Below, one piece after another: positions 51,882 to 61,094 of a DNA stretch of 64,000 bases; positions within the stretch are counted from its first letter, which is position 1, and each line of letters begins with the position of its first letter. The stretch covers positions 1 through 64,000 of the forward strand of contig CAJAII010000020.1 of the NCBI GenBank assembly GCA_903939755.1. The letters run 5' to 3'. The notes under the pieces were generated by a model, which saw only the letters and a list, made by a program, of their open reading frames with translations, searched no databases and was not told where the DNA came from. This stretch comes from an uncultured Flavobacteriales bacterium. Its GTDB lineage: Bacteria > Bacteroidota > Bacteroidia > Flavobacteriales_D > Crocinitomicaceae. The position numbers and the translations under genes were made by a program.

Positions 51882-52078
51882 ATCGTGTCTCTCGGCTCAT
51901 TTCGGCAAGCTCAGTACTAGCCGCTCGATCCACTTCATCGTTTTTCTGAGCTTATCGTGTCTCTCGGCTCCGCTCGATCCACTTCATCGTTTTTCTGCGC
52001 TTATCGTGTCTCTCGGCTCCGCTCGATCCACTTTTGCTCATCGAGTCCGCCGGGGTGGATCGAGTTGAGCGAATTGAA
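51882..52078. repeat. Palindromic repeats with 49-bp period
   Basis: Three copies start at 51882, 51954 and 52003. The second spans 49 bp; the first is 72 bp because it holds a 23-nt insert after CGGCTC. The third is partial and runs into an oppositely oriented arm near 52040-52078 (GTGGATCGAGTTGAGC). Frames through this stretch are repeat translations, not genes. It fills most of the 305-bp gap before the symporter gene. Confidence 0.85.
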
Positions 52079-52166
52079 AGAAACTGTAGCGCTCCTCTAC
52101 AAGGCTGTTAAATTTCAAAACTACACTTCGTGTCTTTTACAAGACAAAAATGTTTAAATTTATCAC

Positions 52167-53537
52167 ATGAAAATTTTCCAATCTTTTACAACCGTTTTTT
52201 GGTACACCGTAATATTCATTCATATTGGTTTACTCTTTTTTATTGAGAGCAAGGTTCCTTTTTTGAACCCTCAGATTTTTCAATTGCTTCGTTTTATGCT
52301 GATGGCTTTGCTATTGGTGATTTCGTTCAAGCGGAAAAAATTAGCACTCTGGATTTTTTCTGCGATGATACTTGGGGTGGAAGTGGGAATGGATTTTCCA
52401 GCATTTGCGTTAGAAACGGAACGTTTTGGTAAGATTTTCCTTCGATTAATCAAAACATTAGTAGCCCCCTTAATTTTTGCGACCTTGGTGGTAGGTATTG
52501 CTGGTCATAGCAACCTGAAACAAGTAGGACGAATTGGATTAAAAAGTATTTTGTATTTTGAAATTGTTACCACGGTAGCCTTATTCATTGGCTTATTGGC
52601 TATTAATATTTCTCAAGCGGGAATAGGAGTGAAGGTGGAAGCACGTTCTGCCGACAAGGAAAAATCAACGGAGTTATTAGCTCAGAAAGCGGAACATAAG
52701 GATCATTTTGTAGAAATTTTCCCTGAGAATATCAGTAAAGCAATTGGTGAAAATCAAGTGCTTCAAGTGGTAATTTTTTCAATCATTTTTGCGATCGGAT
52801 TGGGCATGGTAAAACATGAGCAGCATAAAAAGACGATGTTAAATTTCGCTGAAAGCTTGTCGGAAGTCATGTTTAAATTTACGGATATCATCATGTTTCT
52901 CGCACCGCTTGCCGTATTTGGGGCGCTTGCATCAACCGTTGCAAAATCAGGGGTGGATATTCTTTATAACCTTATGAAGCTGGTTGGGACGTTATATGTG
53001 GCTCTAATTGTTTTTGTTACCTGCGTTTTATTACCCATTGCACTTATCGCAAAAATTCCAATTCGAAAGTTTATAAAGGCAGTTACAGAACCAGTAACCT
53101 TGGCTTTTGCTACGGCAAGTAGCGAGGCAGCATTACCAAAAGCATTAGAAAATATGGAAGCGTTTGGGGTCCCAAAGAAAATTGTTGCCTTTGTTATTCC
53201 AACTGGTTATAGTTTTAATTTGGATGGTACTACGCTCTATCTTTCGTTGTCTGCAGTTTTCGTTGCACAAATGTGCGGTGTTGATTTATCAATCGGACAA
53301 CAAATAAGTATTTGCATTGTACTAATGCTCACAAGTAAAGGTGTTGCCGGTGTTCGTGGTGCTTCCTTCGTTATTCTCGCAGGGACGGTTGCTACCATGG
53401 GATTAGATCCTGAAAAAGCAAGTGTTATCTTGGCAATTGATGCCTTAATGGATATGGGTAGAACTTCAGTGAATGTCTTAGGCAATTGTTTGGCTTCAGC
53501 AGTAATTGCAAGAAGCGAAGGCGAATTAACGGCCTGA
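52167..53537 (+). CDS. Dicarboxylate/amino acid:cation symporter (DAACS family)
   Basis: A 456-aa inner-membrane transporter that takes up glutamate, aspartate or C4-dicarboxylates with Na+ or H+. About eight helices and two hairpins are expected. Family signatures are TASSEAALPKALENMEAFGVPKKIVAFVIPTGYSFNLDGTTLYLSLSAVF (HP1 to TM7, with Ser-rich and NxDGT motifs) and the HP2 region TSKGVAGVRGASFVILAGT, ending in DMGRTSVNVLGNC with the substrate-binding Arg/Asn. A charged insert of about 30 residues (VEARSADKEKSTELLAQKAEHKD) lies between early helices. Confidence 0.9.
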   Translation: MKIFQSFTTVFWYTVIFIHIGLLFFIESKVPFLNPQIFQLLRFMLMALLLVISFKRKKLALWIFSAMILGVEVGMDFPAFALETERFGKIFLRLIKTLVAPLIFATLVVGIAGHSNLKQVGRIGLKSILYFEIVTTVALFIGLLAINISQAGIGVKVEARSADKEKSTELLAQKAEHKDHFVEIFPENISKAIGENQVLQVVIFSIIFAIGLGMVKHEQHKKTMLNFAESLSEVMFKFTDIIMFLAPLAVFGALASTVAKSGVDILYNLMKLVGTLYVALIVFVTCVLLPIALIAKIPIRKFIKAVTEPVTLAFATASSEAALPKALENMEAFGVPKKIVAFVIPTGYSFNLDGTTLYLSLSAVFVAQMCGVDLSIGQQISICIVLMLTSKGVAGVRGASFVILAGTVATMGLDPEKASVILAIDALMDMGRTSVNVLGNCLASAVIARSEGELTA

Positions 53538-53675
53538 TATTTTGATTTCTTGAGTATTTGTTTCTAATATATTGTTAGTTTATAAAAGAACACAATTCTT
53601 CTCTATTCAATAATTAGAGTCTAATTTTTTATTTAAGGAATGCGTATTCCTAATTATAGCAGACAACTAGTTTAT

Positions 53676-53730
53676 AACCCCAGAGGGGTTAACTATTTTT
53701 AACGCTGGATGTAATCCAGCGAAAAAATAG
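53676..53730. repeat. Double-hairpin repeat element
   Basis: AACCCC (53676-53681) pairs with GGGGTT (53685-53690) and CGCTGGAT (53703-53710) with ATCCAGCG (53714-53721). The second stem extends to CTATTTTT/AAAAATAG (53693-53730) across a small internal loop. This resembles intergenic palindromes known from Bacteroidota genomes. The 332-bp gap 53538-53869 holds this element and the HU terminator, nothing else I can support. Confidence 0.6.
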
Positions 53731-53822
53731 GAAATAGAGTTCCCTTTTTGGCATGTATTTTTATTTAAAATCATGACAAAAAGATTTTGTGGTAACAAAG
53801 CGAATATGCAATTTTTAGGCAT

Positions 53823-53853
53823 AAAAAAAGAGGCTAGTGACTAGCCCCTTTCT
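53823..53853 (-). terminator. Rho-independent terminator of the HU gene
   Basis: GGCTAG (53832-53837) pairs with CTAGCC (53841-53846) around TGA, with further A/T pairing. On the minus strand a seven-T run (53829-53823) follows. It lies 24-38 nt after the HU stop. Confidence 0.7.
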
Positions 53854-53869
53854 TTTAAGTAAAGGTTTC

Positions 53870-54142
53870 TTAGTTTACTTTTGTTGAAAGTTCAACACCA
53901 GCTTTGAAACGTACTGCATTTTTAGCTGCAATTTTGATTACATCACCAGTCTTTGGGTTACGACCATTTCTAGCTTCACGCTTAGAAATAGAAAAAGAAC
54001 CAAATCCTACTAAAGAAATACGGTCACCAGCTTTTAATGCGCCAGATGTTGCGTCTACAAATGCATCTAATGCTTTCTTAGCATCTGCTTTTGATAAACC
54101 TGAACCAGATGCCATAGCATCAACTAATTCTGCTTTGTTCAT
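53870..54142 (-). CDS. HU family DNA-binding protein
   Basis: A 90-aa nucleoid protein of the HU/IHF family. N-terminal MNKAELVDAMASGSGLSKADAKKALDAF helices are followed by the beta-arm GFGSFSISKREARNGRNPKTGD with the tip Arg-Asn-Pro, then the closing helix AVRFKAGVELSTKVN. It binds DNA as a dimer and bends it. Gene is monocistronic with its own terminator and probable promoter; a single copy lies here, with a possible second copy elsewhere. Confidence 0.95.
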   Translation of the reverse strand: MNKAELVDAMASGSGLSKADAKKALDAFVDATSGALKAGDRISLVGFGSFSISKREARNGRNPKTGDVIKIAAKNAVRFKAGVELSTKVN

Positions 54143-54180
54143 AATTTTTTTTTTAATTGGTTAATAATTTATTTACCCGA

Positions 54181-54188
54181 CAAATATA
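54181..54188 (-). promoter_or_regulatory. -7 box for the HU gene
   Basis: Minus strand TATATTTG is a perfect TAnnTTTG and ends 38 nt before the HU ATG. No clear -33 element. Confidence 0.4.
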
Positions 54189-54365
54189 TCTTAATATCCT
54201 TGTCGCTATTAGGTTTTTGAAATAAATAATGTCAAAATGTTGAAAAAACACCTATTTTGTTGATAAAGTCCTCTAAAATCGCCTATTTTAAAGGTCTTTA
54301 GATTGTTTTAAGCGTAGTTTTCGTGGAGAAAATGTAATTTTATAATCTTAATCAAAGGTAGTTTT

Positions 54366-55838
54366 ATGTCAAAAGCGATAATAATTGGTAGCGGTGTTGG
54401 TGGATTAGCGACGTCTATTCATCTTGCTAAGGCTGGTTTTGAGGTCATTGTTATTGAGAAAAATGACTTTGTCGGAGGAAAAGTGAACTCGAAATCAATA
54501 GGAAAATATCGATTTGATATGGGGCCATCCGTTTTCACTTCTCCTGAATTGGTGGATGAGTTAATTGCATTATCTCCTAAGTTAGTTTCGTTTGACTATG
54601 TAAAATTAGAGGAGTCTTGTCGTTATTTTTTTTCGGATGGGCAGCAAATTAATCTTCCTGCTCAAGTAGATGGCCTTGTTGATGCCTTATCAAAAGAATT
54701 CGCAGAAGATCATAAAACTCTTCGACGCGAATTAAAGAAGCGAGCTAAGAATTATCAAGCAGCTTATCCGGTTTTCATAACGGTTTCTTTACATCGATGG
54801 AAAGAATGGTTAAACAAGCATTTGATTGCAGCAATTATAAGAATTCCTAAGTTTGGTTTGTTACGTTCAATGGCCAGTGTCAATAGGCAAAAGTTTAAAC
54901 ATCCACATACTCAACAGATTTTTAATCGTTTCGCAACGTATAATGGCTCTAGTCCCTATAAATCTCCAGGAATGCTTAACATCATTTCTCATTTAGAATT
55001 AAATATTGGCCCTTTTATGCCTAAGGGAGGAATTGTTTCTGTTTCACAATCTCTTTATCAGGTGGCTATCAACTTAGGGGTTACTTTCCATTTGAATGAA
55101 ACAGCGATTAAAATTGAGCATGATCAGAAAAAAGTGGGCGCGGTGCAAACTACCAAAAGCAGGTACGATGCTGATATAATTGTAAGTAATATGGACGTGC
55201 ATTTTACCTATGAAAAATTACTCGATAATTTTAAGGCACCAAAAACTATTTTATTACAAGAGAAATCAAGCTCGGCAATTGTTTTTTACTGGGGAATAAA
55301 AAAGGAATTTCCAAGCTTAGGGATTCACAATATCTTTTTTGCTGAAAATTATGAGGAGGAATTCAAGGATATTTTTGATCGTAAAACACTATCTCAGGAT
55401 CCAACGATTTATGTTCATATCAGTTCAAAACAGGAGAAGACGGATGCCCCTGAAGCGTGTGAAAATTGGTTCGTGATGGTGAATAGTCCTATTGATGTAG
55501 GTCAAAATTGGGAGGAGGCGGTGTCTACTTTGCGAAAACATCTAATCAAAAGACTTTCATATACGTTGAAAGAAGATATTGAATCATTAATTGAGGTGGA
55601 AGATGTTATGCACCCTCAAATAATTGAATCTCGTTATTTCGGAAAACAGGGTTCGATTTATGGGAATTCATCAAATAGTGCTTCATCTGCCTTTTATCGC
55701 CATCCTAACTTTTCAAAATCATTGAAAGGGTTATATTTTTCTGGTGTAACCGTACATCCTGGTGGCGGCATTCCATTAGCGTTAAACAGTGCGAAGATTG
55801 TCGCTCGATTGGTAGCTGAGGACCTTAAGAATTCCTAG
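54366..55838 (+). CDS. Phytoene desaturase family (CrtI/CrtD-like) FAD oxidoreductase
   Basis: A 490-aa FAD-dependent desaturase-like protein. The N-terminal dinucleotide motif GSGVGGLATSIHLAKAGFEVIVIEK and GGKVNSKSIGKYRFDMGPSVFT are typical of carotenoid desaturases, and the C-terminal GLYFSGVTVHPGGGIPLALNSAKIVARL is the CrtI signature. Neither crtB nor other carotenoid genes lie in the window, so desaturation (CrtI) and hydroxycarotenoid dehydrogenation (CrtD-type) remain open. No membrane helix is required; such proteins associate with membranes. Confidence 0.85.
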   Translation: MSKAIIIGSGVGGLATSIHLAKAGFEVIVIEKNDFVGGKVNSKSIGKYRFDMGPSVFTSPELVDELIALSPKLVSFDYVKLEESCRYFFSDGQQINLPAQVDGLVDALSKEFAEDHKTLRRELKKRAKNYQAAYPVFITVSLHRWKEWLNKHLIAAIIRIPKFGLLRSMASVNRQKFKHPHTQQIFNRFATYNGSSPYKSPGMLNIISHLELNIGPFMPKGGIVSVSQSLYQVAINLGVTFHLNETAIKIEHDQKKVGAVQTTKSRYDADIIVSNMDVHFTYEKLLDNFKAPKTILLQEKSSSAIVFYWGIKKEFPSLGIHNIFFAENYEEEFKDIFDRKTLSQDPTIYVHISSKQEKTDAPEACENWFVMVNSPIDVGQNWEEAVSTLRKHLIKRLSYTLKEDIESLIEVEDVMHPQIIESRYFGKQGSIYGNSSNSASSAFYRHPNFSKSLKGLYFSGVTVHPGGGIPLALNSAKIVARLVAEDLKNS

Positions 55839-55841
55839 TAA

Positions 55842-56990
55842 TCACAAAAGAATGATTCGTTGATGTTTATGCATCGTGTTTCCTATGGTGAGGGTTGCAT
55901 AGTATATTCCTGCAACGGCTCCCATTGTTTCCCATGTGAATTTTCCGGTACACTTTGCTTCATAAATGAGCGTTCCATTTGCAGCGTGAATAAGAATGGT
56001 GCATTCATCCGTAGCGTTTCCTAGTGTGAAGTGTACATCACCATTACTTGGATTAGGGTAAATCGTTAAATTATTTATTCCGTCTAATTGTTCCACCTGG
56101 CCGCCAATCATGTCTGGAAAGATTTTCATGGCAACAGGACGATGGTCAGAAACCAATGTTTCATATGATGGCCATCCTATTGCAAACTCTTGCTCTAATT
56201 TCAATGTTTGCACAAATGACCCATTATTTTGTGTTTCATAAAATAATTCATTGGAAATGATAAAATGATCTAAATGAGACGGCCAAGTTGGATAAGACCA
56301 GTCTGCTGATGGACCAACTGCTATCGCATTATCGGCGAAAGAATAATTAGTAGGATCATTTAAAATGGGTTGAAAAACATTGGTTGTTGGGGCGTCCGTT
56401 ATTTCATCATTTAAATCTCCTAATATGATTGTTTTCACGGTAGGAAAATTTAAGTCTATATACTCTTTTAATAATATAACTGCCTCTAATCTTCTGTTTT
56501 CTTCATCGTTAGTATTTCCTAGGTCAATTATGCCATCGCCACAGCATTTTAAGTGATTCACAATTAGTATATGTCGCTCATTCATATAATTCATGTCCAT
56601 AACAATGGGTGCCCTTGGAAAATTATTCCAATATTGAGGAGCATTAAAAATCTCATAAATTGCATTTATTTGAATACTGGAAGTTTTATAGATAAAGCCT
56701 AAGCCAACGAGATAATTTAACTTGGCATAGCCTGTATAACCATTGATAGTTAGCATCATCGCTTTAAATGCATTGGTGTCATCTATTTCTTGTACGCCAA
56801 TGATATCCATATCTAAGGCCTCTACAATTTTGCGAACAGAATCCATGGTACTTTGCCCTGCTTTTGGGAAAGCTTCAATATTCCATGTCATAACATCAAG
56901 GGTACTATCAGATCCAAAGTGAAGATTTTCGAGGTTTTGGCTAAATGAACCAAGAGAAATTAATAGGAAAAGTAGCAATGTATATTTCAT
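55842..56990 (-). CDS. Endonuclease/exonuclease/phosphatase-domain secreted protein, T9SS type A
   Basis: A 382-aa exported protein. The start at 56990 gives the signal MKYTLLLFLLISLGSFSQ; a longer frame is discarded. EEP-fold motifs are visible: VMTWNIEAFP, IIGVQEIDD with the metal-binding Glu, ILIVNHLKCCGDG, IILGDLNDEITD with Asp-Leu-Asn, and LVSDHRPVAMKIF with the final Asp-His. This suggests a secreted phosphodiesterase or nuclease. The C-terminus (INNLTIYPNPSNGDVHFTLG ... GIYYATLTIG) is a T9SS type A signal. Substrate unknown; DNA, RNA or lipid head groups are possible. Confidence 0.85.
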   Translation of the reverse strand: MKYTLLLFLLISLGSFSQNLENLHFGSDSTLDVMTWNIEAFPKAGQSTMDSVRKIVEALDMDIIGVQEIDDTNAFKAMMLTINGYTGYAKLNYLVGLGFIYKTSSIQINAIYEIFNAPQYWNNFPRAPIVMDMNYMNERHILIVNHLKCCGDGIIDLGNTNDEENRRLEAVILLKEYIDLNFPTVKTIILGDLNDEITDAPTTNVFQPILNDPTNYSFADNAIAVGPSADWSYPTWPSHLDHFIISNELFYETQNNGSFVQTLKLEQEFAIGWPSYETLVSDHRPVAMKIFPDMIGGQVEQLDGINNLTIYPNPSNGDVHFTLGNATDECTILIHAANGTLIYEAKCTGKFTWETMGAVAGIYYATLTIGNTMHKHQRIILL

Positions 56991-57058
56991 TTCGAATATT
57001 TCGATAAAGTTAAGGAATAATGATGAGCCTATGTTTTTATCGCTATCTTTTTGTTTCT

Positions 57059-57066
57059 TACATTTG
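57059..57066 (+). promoter_or_regulatory. -7 box for the FISUMP lipoprotein gene
   Basis: TACATTTG matches TAnnTTTG and ends 14 nt before the ATG at 57081, in the 90-bp divergent gap. Confidence 0.45.
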
Positions 57067-57080
57067 CTAAAAAAAAATAA

Positions 57081-57737
57081 ATGAGGATTCAAATTTCACC
57101 TAGTTATCTACTTATTATCGCTTGCCTTTTTTGTTTAGTTGGATGCGTTGAAATAAATCCTTCCGATATTAAAATTGGCAATCAGTATTGGATGAGTAAG
57201 AATTTAAATAGTTCTACATTCAAAAATGGCGACCCAATTCCACAAGCGATAAGTACTGAAGCATGGAATTATGCTGCTAAAAAAAAGTTGCCGGTTTGGT
57301 GTTACTATGAAAATAATATCGAAAATGGAGAAAAGTTCGGCAAGCTCTATAATTGGTATGCGGTAAATGACCCAAGGGGATTAGGACCTAAAGGGTATCA
57401 TGTTCCGAGTGATCACGAATGGTCCATTCTATATAAGTTTTTGGGTTATAATGAAGAATCAGGTAACAAACTCAAAAGTCTAAGCGCTTGGAAAAATAAT
57501 GGCAACGGATCTAATAGTTCAAAGTTTGATGGCTTGCCGGGTGGTTATAGAGTGAATACCGGTGGTGCATTCGTTTATTTATTTTACAATTGTAATTTCT
57601 GGTCATCAACAAGTCATGATAAAACAAATGCTTGGGGACGTGGCCTTGTCGATTACAATGGCAATTTCACACGATTCTATGACCATAAATCTTTTGGTTT
57701 TTCTGTTCGTTGTATAAAAAATGCCGATTATTTTTGA
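57081..57737 (+). CDS. FISUMP-domain lipoprotein
   Basis: A 218-aa lipoprotein (MRIQISPSYLLIIACLFCLVGCVE, lipobox LVGC). The FISUMP domain follows: IKIGNQYWMSKNLNSSTFKNGDPIP, YGKLYN-like FGKLYNWYAVNDPRGLGPKGYHVPSDHEW and GFSVRCIKN. It is a paralogue of 51118-51861 but lacks its two-CxxC insert, and is lipid-anchored instead of secreted. Convergent with the next gene. Function unknown. Confidence 0.85.
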   Translation: MRIQISPSYLLIIACLFCLVGCVEINPSDIKIGNQYWMSKNLNSSTFKNGDPIPQAISTEAWNYAAKKKLPVWCYYENNIENGEKFGKLYNWYAVNDPRGLGPKGYHVPSDHEWSILYKFLGYNEESGNKLKSLSAWKNNGNGSNSSKFDGLPGGYRVNTGGAFVYLFYNCNFWSSTSHDKTNAWGRGLVDYNGNFTRFYDHKSFGFSVRCIKNADYF

Positions 57738-57752
57738 TTCTTACGACTAGCT

Positions 57753-59273
57753 CTAATGAACAATCATAAATTGACTGGTGCAATTTCCAATTGTTAGAAA
57801 ATAGCTCCCCGGATTTAACTCGCTTGTACTAATTCTATTGCTGAAAGGGACTGTTCCACTACTTATTTTATTGCCAATTAAATCGAATAGTTGATACGAT
57901 TGATTTTCAAATCCAATAATTTGAAGGTATTCATTGCACGGATTTGGAGATATGGATAGCGTCTGCTCTTCTATTCCTCCAAGAAATTCTACGCAGAAAG
58001 GCTCTTGGATCCATTCAAAAATAAGATCAAATCCGATAAAAGTAGGGCTTGAGGGGGCGTGGCTGCTTTCATCAATTAAAATATTACTTTGTATGATTGA
58101 GTTTTCAATAATCGGATTTTCTGCATTTGAATAACTACAAAAGTTAAATAAGCCTGAAATTGAATCGGCATGGCTAATTGAAAAATGTTTTTGTAAAATA
58201 GTCTGATTTTTAATTCCATACATTGGACCATTACTTAACATTGTTATGCCAGAGGTATCTTGCTCTATGTTTTGGATATTCCCCCAATGAAAAAAACTCT
58301 CATTGTTAGTTAAATTTCCATTTTCGTTTAGTGAATAGGCATTCGATCCGAATGCCCCACCTATCCAATACCAGTAATTGGCAGAATCAACTTTAAATAA
58401 GGGTTTTAAGGCGTCTTCTTCAAAATTAGACATGGGGGATGGTAGATTTAGTTGTTCGATCAGTGCGCCAGTACTATCGATTTGAACCAGATCAATTTGA
58501 TTACCTGCATTTCCTCTATTTGCTATTACGAACGAGTTTGCTAGCGAAATGAGCTGTATGAAATTAGGTTGATAAGGATCTTCGTATTTTTTCGACCATA
58601 GGATTGTTCCATTACTATCTAATTTTGCGACAATTCCTGCCGATATCCCTTGATCTTGAAAACTTCCACAAACTATTAAATTTTGATTATCAGCTGAAAG
58701 TAGGTCATTGAATTCAAACCCAGCAACTGGCATACTGAACAAATTACTCCACAAACTATTTCCTGAAGGATCTAGCATTTCTATGATGGATTGGTTTTGA
58801 TTGTCTGTCGAAGTCACAATCGCAATGTTGCCGTTCGACAGGACGAATATGTCTTTTATTTCTGAATCAACCGCTCCATAATTCGTGGTGTTTGTCCAAA
58901 GCATGTTACCGTTATGATCCACTAAGGTAACTAGGCTTTCCCAATAGGGTGGTGCACTAAGATCCATTAATTTTCTTCCGCCAATTAAAAAAGTAGTATC
59001 CGAATATTTTTCAATGATGCTCAACTGGTTAAAACTCGATAGTGCGGAAGCTTGAACATATTGAACTGATGTTAGATGACCTGCAGCGTCGTATTTTGAT
59101 AAAAAACCTTGGTTTTGTGTAGTTTTTCCGACCACAAATACTTCACCATTCACATGATGGTAAGAATCTTTCGCAAATAGTTCATTCAATACACTATAAT
59201 TGCGGAACACATAATCTTGTGCTGAGACACTTAATGATATAAAACAAAAGAAACCCAGAATGATTTTTCGCAT
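57753..59273 (-). CDS. Exported protein with delta-propeller-like repeats, T9SS type A
   Basis: A 506-aa secreted protein. Signal MRKIILGFFCFISLSVSAQ. The body has repeated strand patterns such as GNMLWTNTTNYGAVDSEIKDIFVLSNGNIAIVTSTDN and GTILWSKKYEDPYQPNFIQLISLANSFVIANRG, common in the delta-60 or PQQ-like beta-propellers of Bacteroidota. The C-terminus LSISPNPCNEYLQIIGF ... GSYFLTIGN is a type A T9SS sorting domain. No catalytic motif seen; a binding role is likely. It follows the M3 peptidase gene by 20 nt on the same strand. Confidence 0.8.
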   Translation of the reverse strand: MRKIILGFFCFISLSVSAQDYVFRNYSVLNELFAKDSYHHVNGEVFVVGKTTQNQGFLSKYDAAGHLTSVQYVQASALSSFNQLSIIEKYSDTTFLIGGRKLMDLSAPPYWESLVTLVDHNGNMLWTNTTNYGAVDSEIKDIFVLSNGNIAIVTSTDNQNQSIIEMLDPSGNSLWSNLFSMPVAGFEFNDLLSADNQNLIVCGSFQDQGISAGIVAKLDSNGTILWSKKYEDPYQPNFIQLISLANSFVIANRGNAGNQIDLVQIDSTGALIEQLNLPSPMSNFEEDALKPLFKVDSANYWYWIGGAFGSNAYSLNENGNLTNNESFFHWGNIQNIEQDTSGITMLSNGPMYGIKNQTILQKHFSISHADSISGLFNFCSYSNAENPIIENSIIQSNILIDESSHAPSSPTFIGFDLIFEWIQEPFCVEFLGGIEEQTLSISPNPCNEYLQIIGFENQSYQLFDLIGNKISSGTVPFSNRISTSELNPGSYFLTIGNCTSQFMIVH

Positions 59274-59293
59274 ATGATTGAATTAGTAATTGT

Positions 59294-61003
59294 CTATAAG
59301 TTGTTTAATTCTGATTTTATGAAATTAATGAGCGATGTTAGGTGATTGGAGGAAAAGTCAAATTTAATATTGGCCGTTTTATAAATTTCCGGTATTGACT
59401 TAGTATAGCCAAGGGATAAAGCCGCTTTGTAATCTTGAATTGTTTTAGGATAATTTTCTATGCTATTCTTCCAAATCCCCAAAGCACCTAATTGTGCTAT
59501 TCCGTATTCAATGTAATAAAAGGGAACTTCAAATAAATGTAGCTGGCGTTGCCATGATGTATTGATTTGATCTTCAAAACCTGACCAATCCGTAAGGCCC
59601 GTTCCATATTCTTTGGAAAGTGTTGCCCAGTAAGCGTGTCTTTCGGCGATACTGTGATTGACATTTTCATAAATCCAATGCTGAAAGGCATCTATTTGTG
59701 CTATCCAAGGAAGTACTTTTAACACGGATTCTAATTGGTCATTTTTTGCCCGCTTTAATTCTTCTTTATTTGGGTAAAACTCCTCCCAATAAGGCATTGT
59801 TAACAGCTCCATTGACATAGAAGCTAATTCTGCGACTTCTGAAGGTAAATTTTTGAATCCAGTTAATTCGAGGTCTCTACTTAGAAAGGAATGCACGGCG
59901 TGTCCGCCCTCATGAATCATGGTAACCAAATCTCTTTGTGCACCCACAGCATTCATAAATATAAAAGGAACTCCTATTTCATACAAGGGATAATTGTAGC
60001 CACCAGGCGCTTTTCCTGTTTTTGATTCTAAATCTAAATGTCCTAATTGTTCCATTGTATTCAAGCAATCCGCAAAGTATGGATCGATTTTCGCAAAAAT
60101 CCTCTTTGTTCCTTCAAGCATTTCCTGTCCTGTTTCGAAAGGCTTTAAGGGTTTATTTCCAGCAGGGTCAAAATCTAAATCCCAAGGTTTAAATTTTTCT
60201 TTGCCTATTTGCTTGAGTTTTTTTTGTTGTATTTCTTTAACTACAGGAACAATTAGCGTTTTTATGGCATGGTGAAAATCAAAACAATCCTCTTTTGTGT
60301 AATCAAATCGACCTAAGGATTCAAATTTATAATCACGAAAATTATCAAATCCTGCATTCGTTGCAAGTAGGTGTCTTTTTTGGATTAACTCAGTAAATAA
60401 TTCATCCAGTTTTTCGGTGTCCATTCTTCTTCGCTCCACCATTTTAGTAAAGGCTTCTTTACGAATGGCTTCATTTTGTTCTTTAAGATATTGAGCCGCT
60501 TTTTGCATCGTGATTTCATTGCCATCCATCTCTATCGTTTGTGCGGCTGAAATAACGCCATATTTTTGCGCTAGTTCATTTAATTCTGATTCCAGCGGTA
60601 TGTTTTCTTCTCTGAATAATTGTAATTGAACATCATACGATTTAAAATAAATCCGATAGGCTTCATCTTTAAGTAAGGCATCTTTGTAAGGACTATTGTT
60701 TTGAATTTTATTCAAAGCATCATCTAATGGAGATAATTTAGGTTGAATTTCTGTAATAAATAAATTGTAATCTTTCGAATACGCTTGATTGGTGGTGTCA
60801 ATGGTCATTTTTATGTACCTCCAAGCGGCATCTTCTTCCAGTACGGCATCCAACTCACTGCGATGTTTCAACCAAGTAATAAAATTCTCCAAGGAGGTTA
60901 TTTCTCTATTTATCAGGTCATCATAATATACGGAAACGGATTCAAATGAATCGATTTTTAAGTTATCTGCTAGAAAAATGCGAGGATTTTTAGTTACGTT
61001 CAT
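59294..61003 (-). CDS. M3 family oligoendopeptidase
   Basis: A 569-aa zinc metallopeptidase of the thimet oligopeptidase/PepF (M3) group that degrades short peptides in the cytoplasm. The zinc motif HEGGH is at residues 364-368 (MIHEGGHAVHSF), with the third ligand Glu in the downstream helix ELASMSMELL. FMNAVGAQRDLVTM leads into it. No signal peptide is seen. The gene is followed by the T9SS propeller-like gene; the preceding gene on this strand ends with a strong terminator, so this starts its own transcript. Confidence 0.9.
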   Translation of the reverse strand: MNVTKNPRIFLADNLKIDSFESVSVYYDDLINREITSLENFITWLKHRSELDAVLEEDAAWRYIKMTIDTTNQAYSKDYNLFITEIQPKLSPLDDALNKIQNNSPYKDALLKDEAYRIYFKSYDVQLQLFREENIPLESELNELAQKYGVISAAQTIEMDGNEITMQKAAQYLKEQNEAIRKEAFTKMVERRRMDTEKLDELFTELIQKRHLLATNAGFDNFRDYKFESLGRFDYTKEDCFDFHHAIKTLIVPVVKEIQQKKLKQIGKEKFKPWDLDFDPAGNKPLKPFETGQEMLEGTKRIFAKIDPYFADCLNTMEQLGHLDLESKTGKAPGGYNYPLYEIGVPFIFMNAVGAQRDLVTMIHEGGHAVHSFLSRDLELTGFKNLPSEVAELASMSMELLTMPYWEEFYPNKEELKRAKNDQLESVLKVLPWIAQIDAFQHWIYENVNHSIAERHAYWATLSKEYGTGLTDWSGFEDQINTSWQRQLHLFEVPFYYIEYGIAQLGALGIWKNSIENYPKTIQDYKAALSLGYTKSIPEIYKTANIKFDFSSNHLTSLINFIKSELNNL

Positions 61004-61051
61004 TTTTGTTATTAAGAGTATAAAAATAGATTTATTTATCGAAAAATGGCC

Positions 61052-61078
61052 AAAAAAAAAGCACCCGAAGGTGCTTTT
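61052..61078 (-). terminator. Strong Rho-independent terminator of the SprB-repeat gene
   Basis: On the minus strand AAAAGCACC-TTCG-GGTGCTTTT (61078-61057) is a perfect 9-bp stem with a UUCG tetraloop and continues into a T-tract to 61052. It lies 17 nt after the stop at 61095. Confidence 0.9.
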
Positions 61079-61094
61079 GATAAGGTTTGACTTT

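Noticed and set aside
51862-52157. Short frames after the FISUMP gene
   Set aside because: They are translations of the 49-bp repeat copies, Ser- and Arg-rich, without coding character.
56991-57092. N-terminal extension of the EEP-domain protein
   Set aside because: The added 34 residues overlap the divergent promoter region and bury the signal peptide.
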